Below, one piece after another: positions 41,412 to 50,454 of a DNA stretch of 64,000 nt. Every line of letters starts with the position of its first letter. The stretch's first letter is position 1. The position numbers were made by a program, and so were the translations under genes. This stretch comes from Exiguobacterium acetylicum (lineage in GTDB: Bacteria > Bacillota > Bacilli > Exiguobacteriales > Exiguobacteriaceae): contig NZ_CP081878.1 of assembly GCF_022170825.1 (NCBI RefSeq), forward strand, positions 1,762,001-1,826,000. The letters run 5' to 3'. A model generated the notes under the pieces. The model was not told the DNA's origin and did no database searches. It saw nothing but the letters and a program-made list of their open reading frames with translations.

Positions 41412-42932
41412 TTAGAAGAAACCGAGTTTATTCGGATTGTAGCTAACGAGTAGGTTTTTCGTCCGTTGATAATGGTTGAGCATCATTTTATGGTTTTCAC
41501 GTCCGATACCTGACATTTTGTAACCGCCGAACGCTGCGTGAGCTGGGTATTGGTGATAACAGTTCGTCCAGACGCGCCCTGCTTCAATCGCACGACCAAA
41601 CCGGTAAGCACGGTTCATGTCACGCGTCCAGACGCCGGCTCCAAGACCATACAGCGTATCATTCGCAATCTCAAGCGCTTCTTCTTCCGTCTTGAATGTC
41701 GTGACCGACAGAACCGGTCCAAAAATTTCTTCTTGGAAGATCCGCATCTTGTTGTGACCTTTGAAAATCGTTGGTTGGATGTAATAGCCTTCTGCGAGAT
41801 CGCCTTCGAGCATATTCCGTTCTCCACCGACGAGACACTCAGCACCTTCAGACTTACCGATTTCGAGATACGAAAGAATTTTCTCCATCTGCTCGTTCGA
41901 AGCTTGAGCACCCATCATGACGTCCGCATCAAGTGGATTTCCGATTTTAATGGCTTTGACGCGTTCAAGAACACGTTCCATGAACGGCTCATAAATTGAC
42001 TCTTGAATCAAGGCACGCGAAGGACATGTACACACTTCTCCTTGGTTCAATGCGAACATCAGCAATCCTTCGATCGCTTTATCGAAGAAAGCATCATCCG
42101 CCTGCATGATATCCTCGAAGAAGATATTCGGGGATTTCCCACCGAGCTCGAGTGTGACCGGAATCAAGTTTTGCGAAGCATACTGCATGATCAAGCGTCC
42201 TGTCGTCGTCTCACCCGTAAAGGCGATTTTTGCGATCCGTTTGCTCGACGCGAGTGGTTTCCCTGCTTCGAGACCAAAGCCGTTGACGATGTTAAGAACA
42301 CCCGCTGGTAGTAAATCCTCAATGAGTTCAACGAGTACCATGATGCTCGCTGGTGTTTGTTCTGCCGGTTTTAAGACAACGCAGTTTCCTGCTGCGAGTG
42401 CTGGCGCTAGTTTCCAGACAGCCATCAAGAGCGGGAAGTTCCACGGGATGATTTGACCGACGACGCCAAGCGGCTCATGGAAGTGATATGCAACCGTGTC
42501 TTGGTCGAGTTCTCCAACCGAACCTTCTTGAGCACGAATGACTCCAGCGAAATAGCGGAAGTGGTCAATCGCGAGCGGTAAATCCGCGTTGAGCGTCTCA
42601 CGGACCGCTTTCCCGTTCTCAAGTGTTTCCGCATACGCGAGCATCTCGAGATTTTCTTCCATTCGGTTGGCGATTTTATTTAAAATGTTTGAGCGTTCCG
42701 TTACAGACGTTTTTCCCCATGCTTCTTTTGCGGCATGTGCTGCGTCAAGAGCGAGTTCAATGTCTTCCTTAGTAGAACGAGCGACTTGACACAAAACCTT
42801 ACCGGTGACAGGTGTGACATTATCAAAATATTCTCCCCCGACAGGTGCCGTCCACTTTCCATTAATGTAGTTTTCATACCGTTCCTTGTACTGTACTTTT
42901 GACCCTTGCTTGTTCGGAATGTCATAAATCAT
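41412..42932 (-). CDS. NAD-dependent aldehyde dehydrogenase (acetaldehyde type, AldB/ExaC-like)
   Basis: The 506-residue enzyme oxidises aldehydes to acids. It resembles AldB and ExaC, which act on acetaldehyde in ethanol metabolism. Catalytic residues are present: Cys in [13 protein letters not shown], Glu in LELGGKSPN, and Asn in [27 protein letters not shown] near the C-terminus is typical of this subgroup. A perfect cre site about 50 bases upstream predicts catabolite repression. The DUF779 partner gene follows after 16 bases. Confidence 0.95.
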   Translation of the reverse strand: MIYDIPNKQGSKVQYKERYENYINGKWTAPVGGEYFDNVTPVTGKVLCQVARSTKEDIELALDAAHAAKEAWGKTSVTERSNILNKIANRMEENLEMLAYAETLENGKAVRETLNADLPLAIDHFRYFAGVIRAQEGSVGELDQDTVAYHFHEPLGVVGQIIPWNFPLLMAVWKLAPALAAGNCVVLKPAEQTPASIMVLVELIEDLLPAGVLNIVNGFGLEAGKPLASSKRIAKIAFTGETTTGRLIMQYASQNLIPVTLELGGKSPNIFFEDIMQADDAFFDKAIEGLLMFALNQGEVCTCPSRALIQESIYEPFMERVLERVKAIKIGNPLDADVMMGAQASNEQMEKILSYLEIGKSEGAECLVGGERNMLEGDLAEGYYIQPTIFKGHNKMRIFQEEIFGPVLSVTTFKTEEEALEIANDTLYGLGAGVWTRDMNRAYRFGRAIEAGRVWTNCYHQYPAHAAFGGYKMSGIGRENHKMMLNHYQRTKNLLVSYNPNKLGFF

Positions 42933-42981
42933 GCGTTATTTCCTCCCTCAACTAAAATGGTCAAGCAGTGAGACGGTTGCT

Positions 42982-42995
42982 TGTATGCGCTTACA
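42982..42995 (-). promoter_or_regulatory. CcpA cre site of the aldehyde dehydrogenase unit
   Basis: The minus strand reads TGTAAGCGCATACA, a full match to TGNAARCGNWWWCA, about 50 bases before the aldehyde dehydrogenase start. Confidence 0.78.
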
Positions 42996-43089
42996 TTTTA
43001 AAACAGGCTAAAACAGCCCTCTCGATACCATCGTACCAAAATTATATGAAAAGTCAAAAAATTCCGGTAAATATTCGTGGTTTTTTCCG

Positions 43090-43121
43090 AAAAAAAAAAA
43101 CATCTCCGTTTTCAGGAGATG
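43090..43121 (-). terminator. Terminator of the DksA/YteA-like gene
   Basis: CATCTCC/GGAGATG with a seven-base loop is followed by a run of eleven T on the minus strand. Confidence 0.92.
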
Positions 43122-43129
43122 CTTTACAT

Positions 43130-43654
43130 TCAAGATCGCGTTGGGTCAATCCCATCTTCTTGATCAGATGGCGTATCAGAACTACCAAAATCACTCACTT
43201 TCGAGAAACCGTCCGTATCGCCATCGATGTCTTTTCCACGTGCTGTGACCGATGGATCAAGAACGTCTTCTTCGCTTGGTCGCGAATTTGGATCATTTTC
43301 ATTTTGTTCTGCTTCTTCTTTAGCATGCTCGATACATAATAACGTTTCTGGAATGATATCAAGACGTTCGATTTCGATCTCTTTTCCACAGACTTTACAA
43401 ATTCCGTACGTTCCGTCTTCAATCGCTTTTAAAGCGCGATCGACGTCTGATAGCATATCCTCTTGCATGTCTGTGATCGCTTGATCACGTTCTCGTAAGA
43501 ACAATTCGTCACCTGAATCAGCAGGATGATTATCGTAACTCGACAATTCGCCTTCATCGTAATCGGTATCGCGTTGTTCGATGTTTGATGTTGTCTTCTC
43601 TTTTTCTTTTAATAAACGTTGTTTGAATTCTTCAGTTTGTTGTTTGGATAACAT
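43130..43654 (-). CDS. TraR/DksA-type zinc finger protein (YteA-like)
   Basis: The 174-residue protein has a coiled-coil N-terminus (KQRLLKEKEKTTSNIEQRD), an acidic middle (SSYDNHPADSGDELFLRERD) and a zinc finger in which CKVCGKEI is followed by IPETLLCIEH (residues about 88-116). It resembles B. subtilis YteA, a general stress protein of the DksA family, rather than E. coli DksA. A long acidic tail follows the finger. The fourth ligand may be His instead of Cys. The start at 43654 follows AAGGGGAG by ten bases. It is monocistronic. Confidence 0.88.
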   Translation of the reverse strand: MLSKQQTEEFKQRLLKEKEKTTSNIEQRDTDYDEGELSSYDNHPADSGDELFLRERDQAITDMQEDMLSDVDRALKAIEDGTYGICKVCGKEIEIERLDIIPETLLCIEHAKEEAEQNENDPNSRPSEEDVLDPSVTARGKDIDGDTDGFSKVSDFGSSDTPSDQEDGIDPTRS

Positions 43655-43722
43655 GATTGTTCGACTCCCCTTCATTAGCACCTCTGTTAAGAATGTAGCC
43701 GATTCAGAGAAGAGTTAAACCA

Positions 43723-44520
43723 TTATGAACATTTGTACGAACGAATCGACCCATGCAGATCACAGATGACCGTCATACATTCATTTCCGTCATTAAAACA
43801 AATCTGGTGCGATCGTCCGTTTTTAGATGTCGTGATGTCATCAATCCACAGTTGCGAAGCATCTGCTGAAGACAGCATCGCGATTTTGTCGCGAATCATG
43901 AATAAATCAAATGGTAATAGATTTAACGATTGAATCGTCAAGCCATGTTTTCGAAACAGCGGATCAAGTTGGTACTGAGATAGACTGTACAAACACTTCT
44001 CCGCTCCACCAATCAGTAATTGAATTGAATGTGACGGTTCGTGGCTATCAATCCGTTCCTTATGAAGAATGATCCGCCCTCGAACACCTGACTCATTGAA
44101 GATGCGTTGTGTATCTTCTTGCGAAAGACGTGATCCACCGTCTTTGACCTTTAAGACAATATGGGCGAATTCAGCAAAGTCTGGTTTCCCGATTTCAAGT
44201 GCTGGGATGTGACGCACTTCTTCACGCTCAATGATTTCAATCAAGTCACGCTCGACTTGGACACTGACTGTACCTGTCGAAAAGACACGAACGTCAATTA
44301 CGAATTGATCAAGTACCGCATTTACTTCAATCGTATACGTTAAGTCCAAGTTTTTTTCCTGTTCTACCAATAAGCGGTTCAATACAAGCTGATGTAATAA
44401 GTGGACGGGCGTTCGCGATAAAAATTGACTCGAATAAATCAAGTGCTTTGGTCCTGTTCCTTTTGTTGTCTTTGGTCGTGCTCCATTTAATCTATATACG
44501 TTCACTTTGTAATTTAACAT
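43723..44520 (-). CDS. Unrecognised 265-residue protein
   Basis: I do not recognise this gene. The 265-residue soluble product starts MLNYKVNVYRLNGARPK. It has an even mix of charged and hydrophobic residues, no signal peptide, no membrane segment and no clear motif. The middle has VERDLIEIIEREEVRHIPAL and FAEFAHIVLKVKDGGSR. AGAAGGTGAAGAA precedes the ATG at 44520; a longer frame from 44634 has no such site. An upstream region with inverted repeats suggests its own regulation. No terminator is obvious. Confidence 0.72.
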   Translation of the reverse strand: MLNYKVNVYRLNGARPKTTKGTGPKHLIYSSQFLSRTPVHLLHQLVLNRLLVEQEKNLDLTYTIEVNAVLDQFVIDVRVFSTGTVSVQVERDLIEIIEREEVRHIPALEIGKPDFAEFAHIVLKVKDGGSRLSQEDTQRIFNESGVRGRIILHKERIDSHEPSHSIQLLIGGAEKCLYSLSQYQLDPLFRKHGLTIQSLNLLPFDLFMIRDKIAMLSSADASQLWIDDITTSKNGRSHQICFNDGNECMTVICDLHGSIRSYKCS

Positions 44521-44547
44521 TTCTTCACCTTCTCTTACCTGAAAAAT

Positions 44548-44617
44548 CGGAATAGAGATGTTCCGTTTATATAGCGTACAATGTATTCCGAACGTAAAAT
44601 ATTCGTTTTCGAATATT
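44548..44617 (-). promoter_or_regulatory. Inverted repeats upstream of the unrecognised gene
   Basis: A perfect eight-base inverted repeat AATATTCG-TTTT-CGAATATT lies at 44598-44617. A second, looser pair CGGAA/TTCCG spans 44548-44565, 28 bases before the start codon. The region between holds TATATA-like -10 candidates. It may be an operator region; no known regulator is implied. Confidence 0.35.
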
Positions 44618-44708
44618 CCAAATTTAATATACAAATTGTAATCAACTTGTGATAAAAGATTTTCAAAAACTCATGGAACTTAATATTAAATTCCTCTTTA
44701 AATAAAAC

Positions 44709-44741
44709 TAAAAACACCTTCCACAGGACGTGAAAGGTGTT
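44709..44741 (-). terminator. Terminator of the mtl operon
   Basis: AACACCTT/AAGGTGTT with a 13-base loop is followed on the minus strand by five T, about 15 bases after the mtlD stop. Confidence 0.85.
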
Positions 44742-44756
44742 CAATATGCAATAAGC

Positions 44757-45899
44757 TCATGCGATCGAATTGACTTGTTGTTGCATTGCTTCATAATGTT
44801 CGACGATTCGAGATCCGAGTGGATCCGTTGCCGATAATTGGAGATATACGTTCAAGGCGTCTTCAATTCCATTTTTCGTAATATACGCATTTAATTCTGA
44901 AGATTCTGAATCATTTGGATCGAAATAGGTCAGTGCAGCTGCAATACCTCGTGCTAATCCGTCTGCTTCGATTCCACGCTCCATTAATTCCTTCGCAGGT
45001 TTGACGAGTCGGTCGCTTGGACTCAGTTTCCGAATCGGCGAGCGGGCAACGCGAATGATTTCATCGTGAATCCGTGGATTCTCAAAGCGTTTCATATTCT
45101 TTTGGATATAAGCGCTATGATCGACTGGGTTGAACCCATACTTTTCAAGTAACAACCACCCTGTCTCGTATAGTGCTGTCTGGACGCCACGACGGATGCG
45201 TGGATCCGTTAAACTTTCGGCAATCGTCTCTTTCTGGAACAGTGCTCCGAGATATGAAGCAATCGCATGTCCCGTATTGACAGTGAAGAGCTTCCGCTCG
45301 ATGAACGGTTCAATGTTCTCGACATAGGTTACGCCCTCGATCCGTGGATACGCTTCCGGAAGTCCCGTCGTCTCAATCACCCATTCGAAGAACTCTTCGA
45401 CTTCGACGTACAGCGGATCTTCATGATGCTGTAGTGGTACGATCCGGTCCACCGCTGCATTCGGGAAATACCAGTTATCCGCAATCGGATGGTGTTTTGC
45501 GACTTCCCCTTGTAAATGTTTTGATCCACCAATCATATTCTCGCAAGCGATGATGTAGACGGGCGTCTGCGAACCGCGTTGGCTTAATCCTTCTGCAATT
45601 AATGGAGCGACTTTTGATAACAAACTAGGACCGACGGCTGTCGTAATGACGTCTGCCTCGCGAATCGCTGCGATGACCTGATCCGGTTCTGATATGCTGT
45701 TGAGTGCTGTGACACCATCGACCCGTTCACGTCCTCCTTGTTCTGAAGCATAACCGACCTCATAGGTATTTCTTGCTTTTAACGCATCAACGACCGTCGT
45801 ATTGACATCAACGAAACAGACTTCGTAGCCCGTCTTAACGAGTTGTAAGCCGATAAATCCGCGCCCGATGTTTCCAGCACCAAAATGAATGGCTTTCAT
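44757..45899 (-). CDS. mtlD: Mannitol-1-phosphate 5-dehydrogenase
   Basis: MtlD oxidises mannitol 1-phosphate to fructose 6-phosphate with NAD, joining mannitol to glycolysis. The 380-residue protein has the NAD loop HFGAGNIGRGFIGLQL at residues 4-19, FVDVN for adenosine binding, and the long-chain dehydrogenase core YFPNAAVDRIVP and FTVNTGHAIASYLG. All are as in B. subtilis MtlD. It follows mtlF after two bases and ends the mtlA-mtlF-mtlD operon. Confidence 0.96.
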   Translation of the reverse strand: MKAIHFGAGNIGRGFIGLQLVKTGYEVCFVDVNTTVVDALKARNTYEVGYASEQGGRERVDGVTALNSISEPDQVIAAIREADVITTAVGPSLLSKVAPLIAEGLSQRGSQTPVYIIACENMIGGSKHLQGEVAKHHPIADNWYFPNAAVDRIVPLQHHEDPLYVEVEEFFEWVIETTGLPEAYPRIEGVTYVENIEPFIERKLFTVNTGHAIASYLGALFQKETIAESLTDPRIRRGVQTALYETGWLLLEKYGFNPVDHSAYIQKNMKRFENPRIHDEIIRVARSPIRKLSPSDRLVKPAKELMERGIEADGLARGIAAALTYFDPNDSESSELNAYITKNGIEDALNVYLQLSATDPLGSRIVEHYEAMQQQVNSIA

Positions 45900-45901
45900 G
45901 C

Positions 45902-46339
45902 TTACACCTCCGCTGTTAACAAAGCAATGATTTCTTCTTTTGATGTCGCTGCTACGATACGTTCCACGTTTTCTTCGTCAGAGCAAATGACTGCGATGTT
46001 TGATAGCAACTCAAGATGTTCATCACCAACACCTGCAATCCCGATGACGAGTCGTGCTTGTTCCGTACCAAAAGTTACGCCTTGTGGTACTTGCAGAATC
46101 GATAGTCCTGTTTTTTTGACTTGTGATTTTGCTGTCTCTGTTCCGTGTGGAATCGCAACATGGTTGCCGATGTAGACCGTTGATAAGGCATGACGCTCAT
46201 GCATCGAGTCAATGTATCCGGCTTCGACATATCCGTGATCGACGAGTAATTGACCGGCAGCCGTAATGGCTGCCGTCTCATCTGTAAATTGTTGGTCGAG
46301 TAATACAAGTTCCGGTGAAAGGTTCATAGTCGTTGTCAT
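45902..46339 (-). CDS. mtlF: Mannitol PTS EIIA component
   Basis: The 145-residue EIIA passes phosphate from HPr to the EIIB domain of MtlA. The phosphorylated His lies in NHVAIPHGTETAKS (near residue 64), as in the mannitol/fructose EIIA family; PQGVTFGTEQARLVIGIAG and SKEEIIALL follow. It lies 33 bases after mtlA and two bases before mtlD, so mannitol uptake and catabolism are one transcription unit. Confidence 0.95.
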   Translation of the reverse strand: MTTTMNLSPELVLLDQQFTDETAAITAAGQLLVDHGYVEAGYIDSMHERHALSTVYIGNHVAIPHGTETAKSQVKKTGLSILQVPQGVTFGTEQARLVIGIAGVGDEHLELLSNIAVICSDEENVERIVAATSKEEIIALLTAEV

Positions 46340-46372
46340 GTTTATTCCTCCTTGAAGTATCTCTATCTTTTT

Positions 46373-47803
46373 TTAAGAAATCTTGTTGCGTGCTGTTTCG
46401 ATCTCGTGCACGAGTTGATCGTAATACCCGGCATTTAAGAAGTTATCGACTGATCGATGTTCTGCAGTTGGTACTTGCTCCATCGCCCGCTCCGTCAAAT
46501 CACGGTGCGTGATGATCAGTTCCGCGTTTTGCGGCAACTGACTGATTGACGTATTCGTCACCTTGATTGGTAACCCCGCCTTGTTGATTTTATTGCGAAG
46601 GACAGATGCTCCCATCGCACTCGAACCCATACCCGCGTCACAAGCGAAAATGATATGTTCGACTTCCGCAAGTGGTTTCGCATCAGCTGATACGAGGGTC
46701 GAAGCAATCGATTGTTTTCCTTTCATCGCACTGACGTTCGCGCTCGCTTCTTCAAGCGATGTTTCTTTTGCTTTACTCGTTTTCAGAAGAACGGTCGAGA
46801 CGAAGAATGTCACGGTTGCTGAGACTAGCACACCAGCGATCAATCCGACATAAGAACCACGTGATGCCATCGCAAGAACGGCGATGATGCTACCTGGTGA
46901 AGCAGGTGCGACTAATCCGACATCAAACAGAACGAATGTGAGAATACCGCTCATTCCGCCGGCGATCATCGCAAGTAGTAAGACTGGTTTCATCAAGACA
47001 TAGGGGAAGTAAATTTCGTGAATCCCACCGATGAATTGAATAAATGCTGCACCTGGTGCTGTTTTCTTTGCTGCACCCGATCCGAAGAACGAATACGCGA
47101 GCAATAGACCAAGACCAGGACCTGGGTTTGCTTCAAGTAAGAATAGGACTGATTTTCCGGCTTCGTTTACTTGGTCAAGACCAAGTGGGCTTAAGATACC
47201 GTGGTTGATTGCATTGTTTAAGAATAAAATTTTTGCTGGTTCGATGAACAAGCTGGCTAGTGGTAGCAAGTGTGCGCTGACGATCGCACCAACTGCTGCT
47301 GCCATGATGTCGTCAAGACCTGTCATGAGTGGTCCAAATACTTTGAATCCACCGAGCATCAATAAACCACCGATAATCCCGACTGAGAAGTTATTGACGA
47401 GCATCTCAAGACCCGGTTTGACTTTTCCTTCGATCAGTTGATCAAACTTTTTGATGACATATCCACCAAGTGGTCCCATGATCATGGCACCGAGGAACAT
47501 CGGAATCTCTGTTCCGACGATGACTCCCATCGTCGCAAGCGTCCCGACGACGCCTCCTCTGACGTCATGCATTAGTTTCCCACCCGTGTACCCGATCAGT
47601 AACGGTAAAAGATACGTAATCGTTGGACCGACGAGTTCACCGAGCTCTTTATTCGGTGCCCATCCGGTCGGGATGAAAAGTGCTGTGATGATCCCCCAGG
47701 CGATGAATGCACCGATGTTCGGCATGACCATGCCACTTAAAAAGCTTCCGAACCGTTGTACTTGAACACGGATGCCCCGTGCCCCATTTTGAGCTGTCGC
47801 CAT
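46373..47803 (-). CDS. mtlA: Mannitol PTS EIICB permease
   Basis: MtlA imports and phosphorylates mannitol. The 476-residue protein has an EIIC membrane domain with about eight segments (MVMPNIGAFIAWGIITALF; FIQFIGGIHEIYFPYVLMKP with the substrate-binding GIHE) and a C-terminal EIIB domain with the phospho-Cys in IIFACDAGMGSSAMGASVLR (about residue 390). There is no EIIA domain, which is supplied by mtlF. The start at 47803 follows GGAGG by eight bases and matches the 478-residue B. subtilis protein; the frame extends 29 codons further left. A near-perfect cre lies 70 bases upstream. Confidence 0.95.
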   Translation of the reverse strand: MATAQNGARGIRVQVQRFGSFLSGMVMPNIGAFIAWGIITALFIPTGWAPNKELGELVGPTITYLLPLLIGYTGGKLMHDVRGGVVGTLATMGVIVGTEIPMFLGAMIMGPLGGYVIKKFDQLIEGKVKPGLEMLVNNFSVGIIGGLLMLGGFKVFGPLMTGLDDIMAAAVGAIVSAHLLPLASLFIEPAKILFLNNAINHGILSPLGLDQVNEAGKSVLFLLEANPGPGLGLLLAYSFFGSGAAKKTAPGAAFIQFIGGIHEIYFPYVLMKPVLLLAMIAGGMSGILTFVLFDVGLVAPASPGSIIAVLAMASRGSYVGLIAGVLVSATVTFFVSTVLLKTSKAKETSLEEASANVSAMKGKQSIASTLVSADAKPLAEVEHIIFACDAGMGSSAMGASVLRNKINKAGLPIKVTNTSISQLPQNAELIITHRDLTERAMEQVPTAEHRSVDNFLNAGYYDQLVHEIETARNKIS

Positions 47804-47873
47804 TGCGTTAGCCTCCATTTCGTGTATGAGTTGATAGGATGATTGCGTTGCTATGCCCTTATTGTAAGAGCAC

Positions 47874-47887
47874 TGCAAGCGCTTACT
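47874..47887. promoter_or_regulatory. Near-consensus cre site of mtlA
   Basis: TGCAAGCGCTTACT matches TGNAARCGNWWWCA except for the last base. It lies about 70 bases upstream of mtlA and predicts CcpA repression of mannitol use. Confidence 0.6.
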
Positions 47888-47951
47888 CAATCTTTCCTAG
47901 TTCAGTCTTTGTCCAAGAAGTTGGACAGATGGAAAAGAAGCTTGCCACACC

Positions 47952-47992
47952 TAAAAAAATCCTTGTCACATCAAGAATCGAGTGACAAGGAT
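47952..47992 (-). terminator. Terminator of mtlR
   Basis: ATCCTTGTCAC and GTGACAAGGAT form a perfect 11-pair stem with seven T following on the minus strand, directly after the mtlR stop. Confidence 0.92.
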
Positions 47993-47997
47993 GTATG

Positions 47998-50010
47998 TTA
48001 AGCATGACCAAGAACTTGATCGATGACGGTTCGAAACGTTTGATTCAGAAGTGAGCGAATCATTGGTTCTTCACCAAATTCGAATTGATCCATTTGCTCG
48101 GGACTTTCAATGATTGCAGCACTGATCGAACTAAGTAATTCGAGCAACTCGTTTGATGTCTCTTCCGGTGCGACGAGAACGAGCAGCCGTTCGACGGATT
48201 GCAACTGTTGATCCATCCCAAGTAAATCGATGGGCTCAGGCAGTTCAAAGATCAGAAAGCCGCCCTGTTGGATTGTCGCATCTCGACCATGGAATAAGGC
48301 CAGCCGAGTACCTGGAATACCAAGACCCGACATCTCATGACGGCGTAACAATTGTGTAGATAGGGCTACAGCAGACTTCGCTATCCCTTGCTCGACCATA
48401 CGCGTACTGATTTCAAACAATAACGATTCAATCCCTTCGCCGACACGTTCCAAGCGGTCCATCTTGAAGCCGTTCGTCACTTGAATCGCTGACGTAACGA
48501 GACGTTGCAGCTGTTCAAGATCGAGCCATTCCGATTTCGTCTGTCGTGGTGCTGGTTGAAAAGATTTCGGTAAAGCGAGAATCAGCTTGCGAATCCGCTC
48601 GACCTCGTCTTGCGGAAGCAGTGGGTTGACGAGTAGGTGTGGTGGACGGATATCGGGTAACGGTACGGTCGATAAGACGAAGTCATACGATTCAATCGGT
48701 AAGCGTTCAATCCCAAATAAGGATGAATTATCGATATGCTCAAGTTCAGTGAATTCTTGACGCAAGCGATTCATCAATAACTTTGAAGAACCGAGTCCAG
48801 CAGAGCAGACGACAAGAACACGATAAGGTAGTTTAGGTGTTGGTTTACTCAGCACGGCACCGAAGTGCATGACCCAAAATGCTAAATCCACGTCTTCGAA
48901 TGTAACGTCTGTGAAAATCGATAGCGCTGCCTGCTTGACCGCATCAAACAAACGGGGATATTCCCGTTCGATTTGTTTAATGACATACGATGGATTCACG
49001 CTGTTTTGACGTGTATAGGATTGAATATGCGAAACAAGTCCCCGCTCTAACGCCTGATCCTTCGTAAAGTTCGTTCCGTACAAAAGAGATACTTGCTCAA
49101 TCAACCGTTTGACACGCAGTCGGGTAACGAGTTCTTCTGTATCGCCCTCATCCGATTGAAAGAACGTTCGTAACTCTTCCGATAACCATTGACGTTCAGC
49201 GATCGACAACGGGTCCGGCAATCGCTGTTCGACCCGTTCGACCCAATTGAGAATCTCGACCGGATACGCCTTTAGTTCGTAAGTCATCGGAAACTGATCT
49301 TTGCGCAGCGCTTGTAAGGCTAAGCTGAGTGTCGCACGCATGATTTGTCGGTCATTCAATCGTCCCTCTTCTGTCAACGGTGCGATAACTGCGTACGCCT
49401 GATTGATCATCTCGAGCCAAGAAGTTCGATTCATTCGTAATAAATGAGGTAACTGATCAATGTCTCCTTGTAATAACCGATAAAAAGCGAGAACATCCCA
49501 TTGTGTAAAGATTAAAGAAATCAACAAACGGCGTTTATTGATCTCTTCGCCAATGACTTCTGCACCAATTCCTTTTTTACGCTTGATTTCAAGATTGTAT
49601 TGGAGAAACCAATCATCGATTCGCTCCAAATCTTGACTGACCGTACTCGGTGCTACATACATCGCATGTGCAATTGCTTGTAATTTGACCATTTCGTTCT
49701 CTTGCAGTAAACGATATGCCAGTTCGACTTGTCGATCCTCGGCAGTCGGTAATTGTTTATGTGACAACAATAATTGTTCACGCAATTCGTGTTTCGCTTC
49801 ATCCGTTCCCTCAATCAACAATCCTCTGCCACGGACGTATGTCAGACGTAAGTCATGCCCTTCTAAAGACTGAACAAGACGATCCCGTTCCCGCTGAATC
49901 GTACGTTCCGAGGTTTCAAGGGTTTCAGCAATTTCTTGTATTTGAACGGGTTCCTCACGTGTCAGTAGGAAAAATAAGATATCGTGTTCTCGTGGTGTGA
50001 ACTCAGTCAT
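47998..50010 (-). CDS. mtlR: Mannitol operon activator MtlR (PRD-type PTS-regulated activator)
   Basis: MtlR activates mtl genes and is controlled by PTS phosphorylation. The 670-residue protein has a DeoR-like helix-turn-helix (EIAETLETSERTIQRERDRL, residues about 22-41), two PRD domains in the middle, an EIIB(Gat)-like domain with VLVVCSAGLGSSKLLMNRL (about residue 400), and an EIIA(Mtl)-like C-terminus. In B. subtilis MtlR is also activated by binding the EIIB domain of MtlA. Its ATG overlaps the stop of an upstream IIB-like gene by eight bases, so translation is coupled. It is separated from mtlA by its own terminator. Confidence 0.95.
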   Translation of the reverse strand: MTEFTPREHDILFFLLTREEPVQIQEIAETLETSERTIQRERDRLVQSLEGHDLRLTYVRGRGLLIEGTDEAKHELREQLLLSHKQLPTAEDRQVELAYRLLQENEMVKLQAIAHAMYVAPSTVSQDLERIDDWFLQYNLEIKRKKGIGAEVIGEEINKRRLLISLIFTQWDVLAFYRLLQGDIDQLPHLLRMNRTSWLEMINQAYAVIAPLTEEGRLNDRQIMRATLSLALQALRKDQFPMTYELKAYPVEILNWVERVEQRLPDPLSIAERQWLSEELRTFFQSDEGDTEELVTRLRVKRLIEQVSLLYGTNFTKDQALERGLVSHIQSYTRQNSVNPSYVIKQIEREYPRLFDAVKQAALSIFTDVTFEDVDLAFWVMHFGAVLSKPTPKLPYRVLVVCSAGLGSSKLLMNRLRQEFTELEHIDNSSLFGIERLPIESYDFVLSTVPLPDIRPPHLLVNPLLPQDEVERIRKLILALPKSFQPAPRQTKSEWLDLEQLQRLVTSAIQVTNGFKMDRLERVGEGIESLLFEISTRMVEQGIAKSAVALSTQLLRRHEMSGLGIPGTRLALFHGRDATIQQGGFLIFELPEPIDLLGMDQQLQSVERLLVLVAPEETSNELLELLSSISAAIIESPEQMDQFEFGEEPMIRSLLNQTFRTVIDQVLGHA

Positions 50011-50296
50011 TTTGCCTCACTCTTTTCTGCCAAGATTCGAGGACGACATCGTATGCAACCGGATCAAGAATTCGGTCAACTGGATGGACGTGACATTGGA
50101 CTTTCCAGACGTGACGATGAATTAGCTGTGTTTCTCCGACAATGAAACATGCCTGGTCAGGGAGTTCATTGATTCGACATGTTTTGACGTACGCTGAGAT
50201 ACCACGTTCACGTAAGCGCTTTCTCAAAATCGTAGCCCCCATGATACTACTCGCCATACCACTCTCGCATACGAAATAGATGATTTCTGAATCCAT
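50003..50296 (-). CDS. Stand-alone PTS IIB-like protein (mannitol type)
   Basis: The 97-residue protein resembles a lone EIIB domain of the mannitol family: IIYFVCESGMASSIMGATIL carries the phospho-Cys (residue 10), as in ACDAGMGSSAMG of MtlA. The family fold fits the length. Its stop overlaps the mtlR start by eight bases; GAGGAGG lies eight bases before its ATG. It has no EIIC. It may act as a PTS component or, more likely, as a partner in signalling to MtlR, since MtlR is known to bind the EIIB of MtlA; the latter is inference. Confidence 0.85.
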   Translation of the reverse strand: MDSEIIYFVCESGMASSIMGATILRKRLRERGISAYVKTCRINELPDQACFIVGETQLIHRHVWKVQCHVHPVDRILDPVAYDVVLESWQKRVRQND

Positions 50297-50404
50297 CTGT
50301 CACTCCTCCTCTTCATTTTATAAGAATAACAGAAATATTTTCGGTGTTTCATTCCTAAACGACGTCAATAGTTATTTTTGAATTGACACTTAAGTTAGAC
50401 AAAT

Positions 50405-50447
50405 ACAAAAAAGCCTGGATTTCTGAAGCTACCAGAAAATCCAGACT
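50405..50447 (-). terminator. Terminator of gltAB
   Basis: AGCCTGGATTTCTG pairs with CAGAAAATCCAGACT (mismatches) and is followed by six T on the minus strand, just beyond the stop of gltB. Confidence 0.85.
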
Positions 50448-50454
50448 GTATAAT

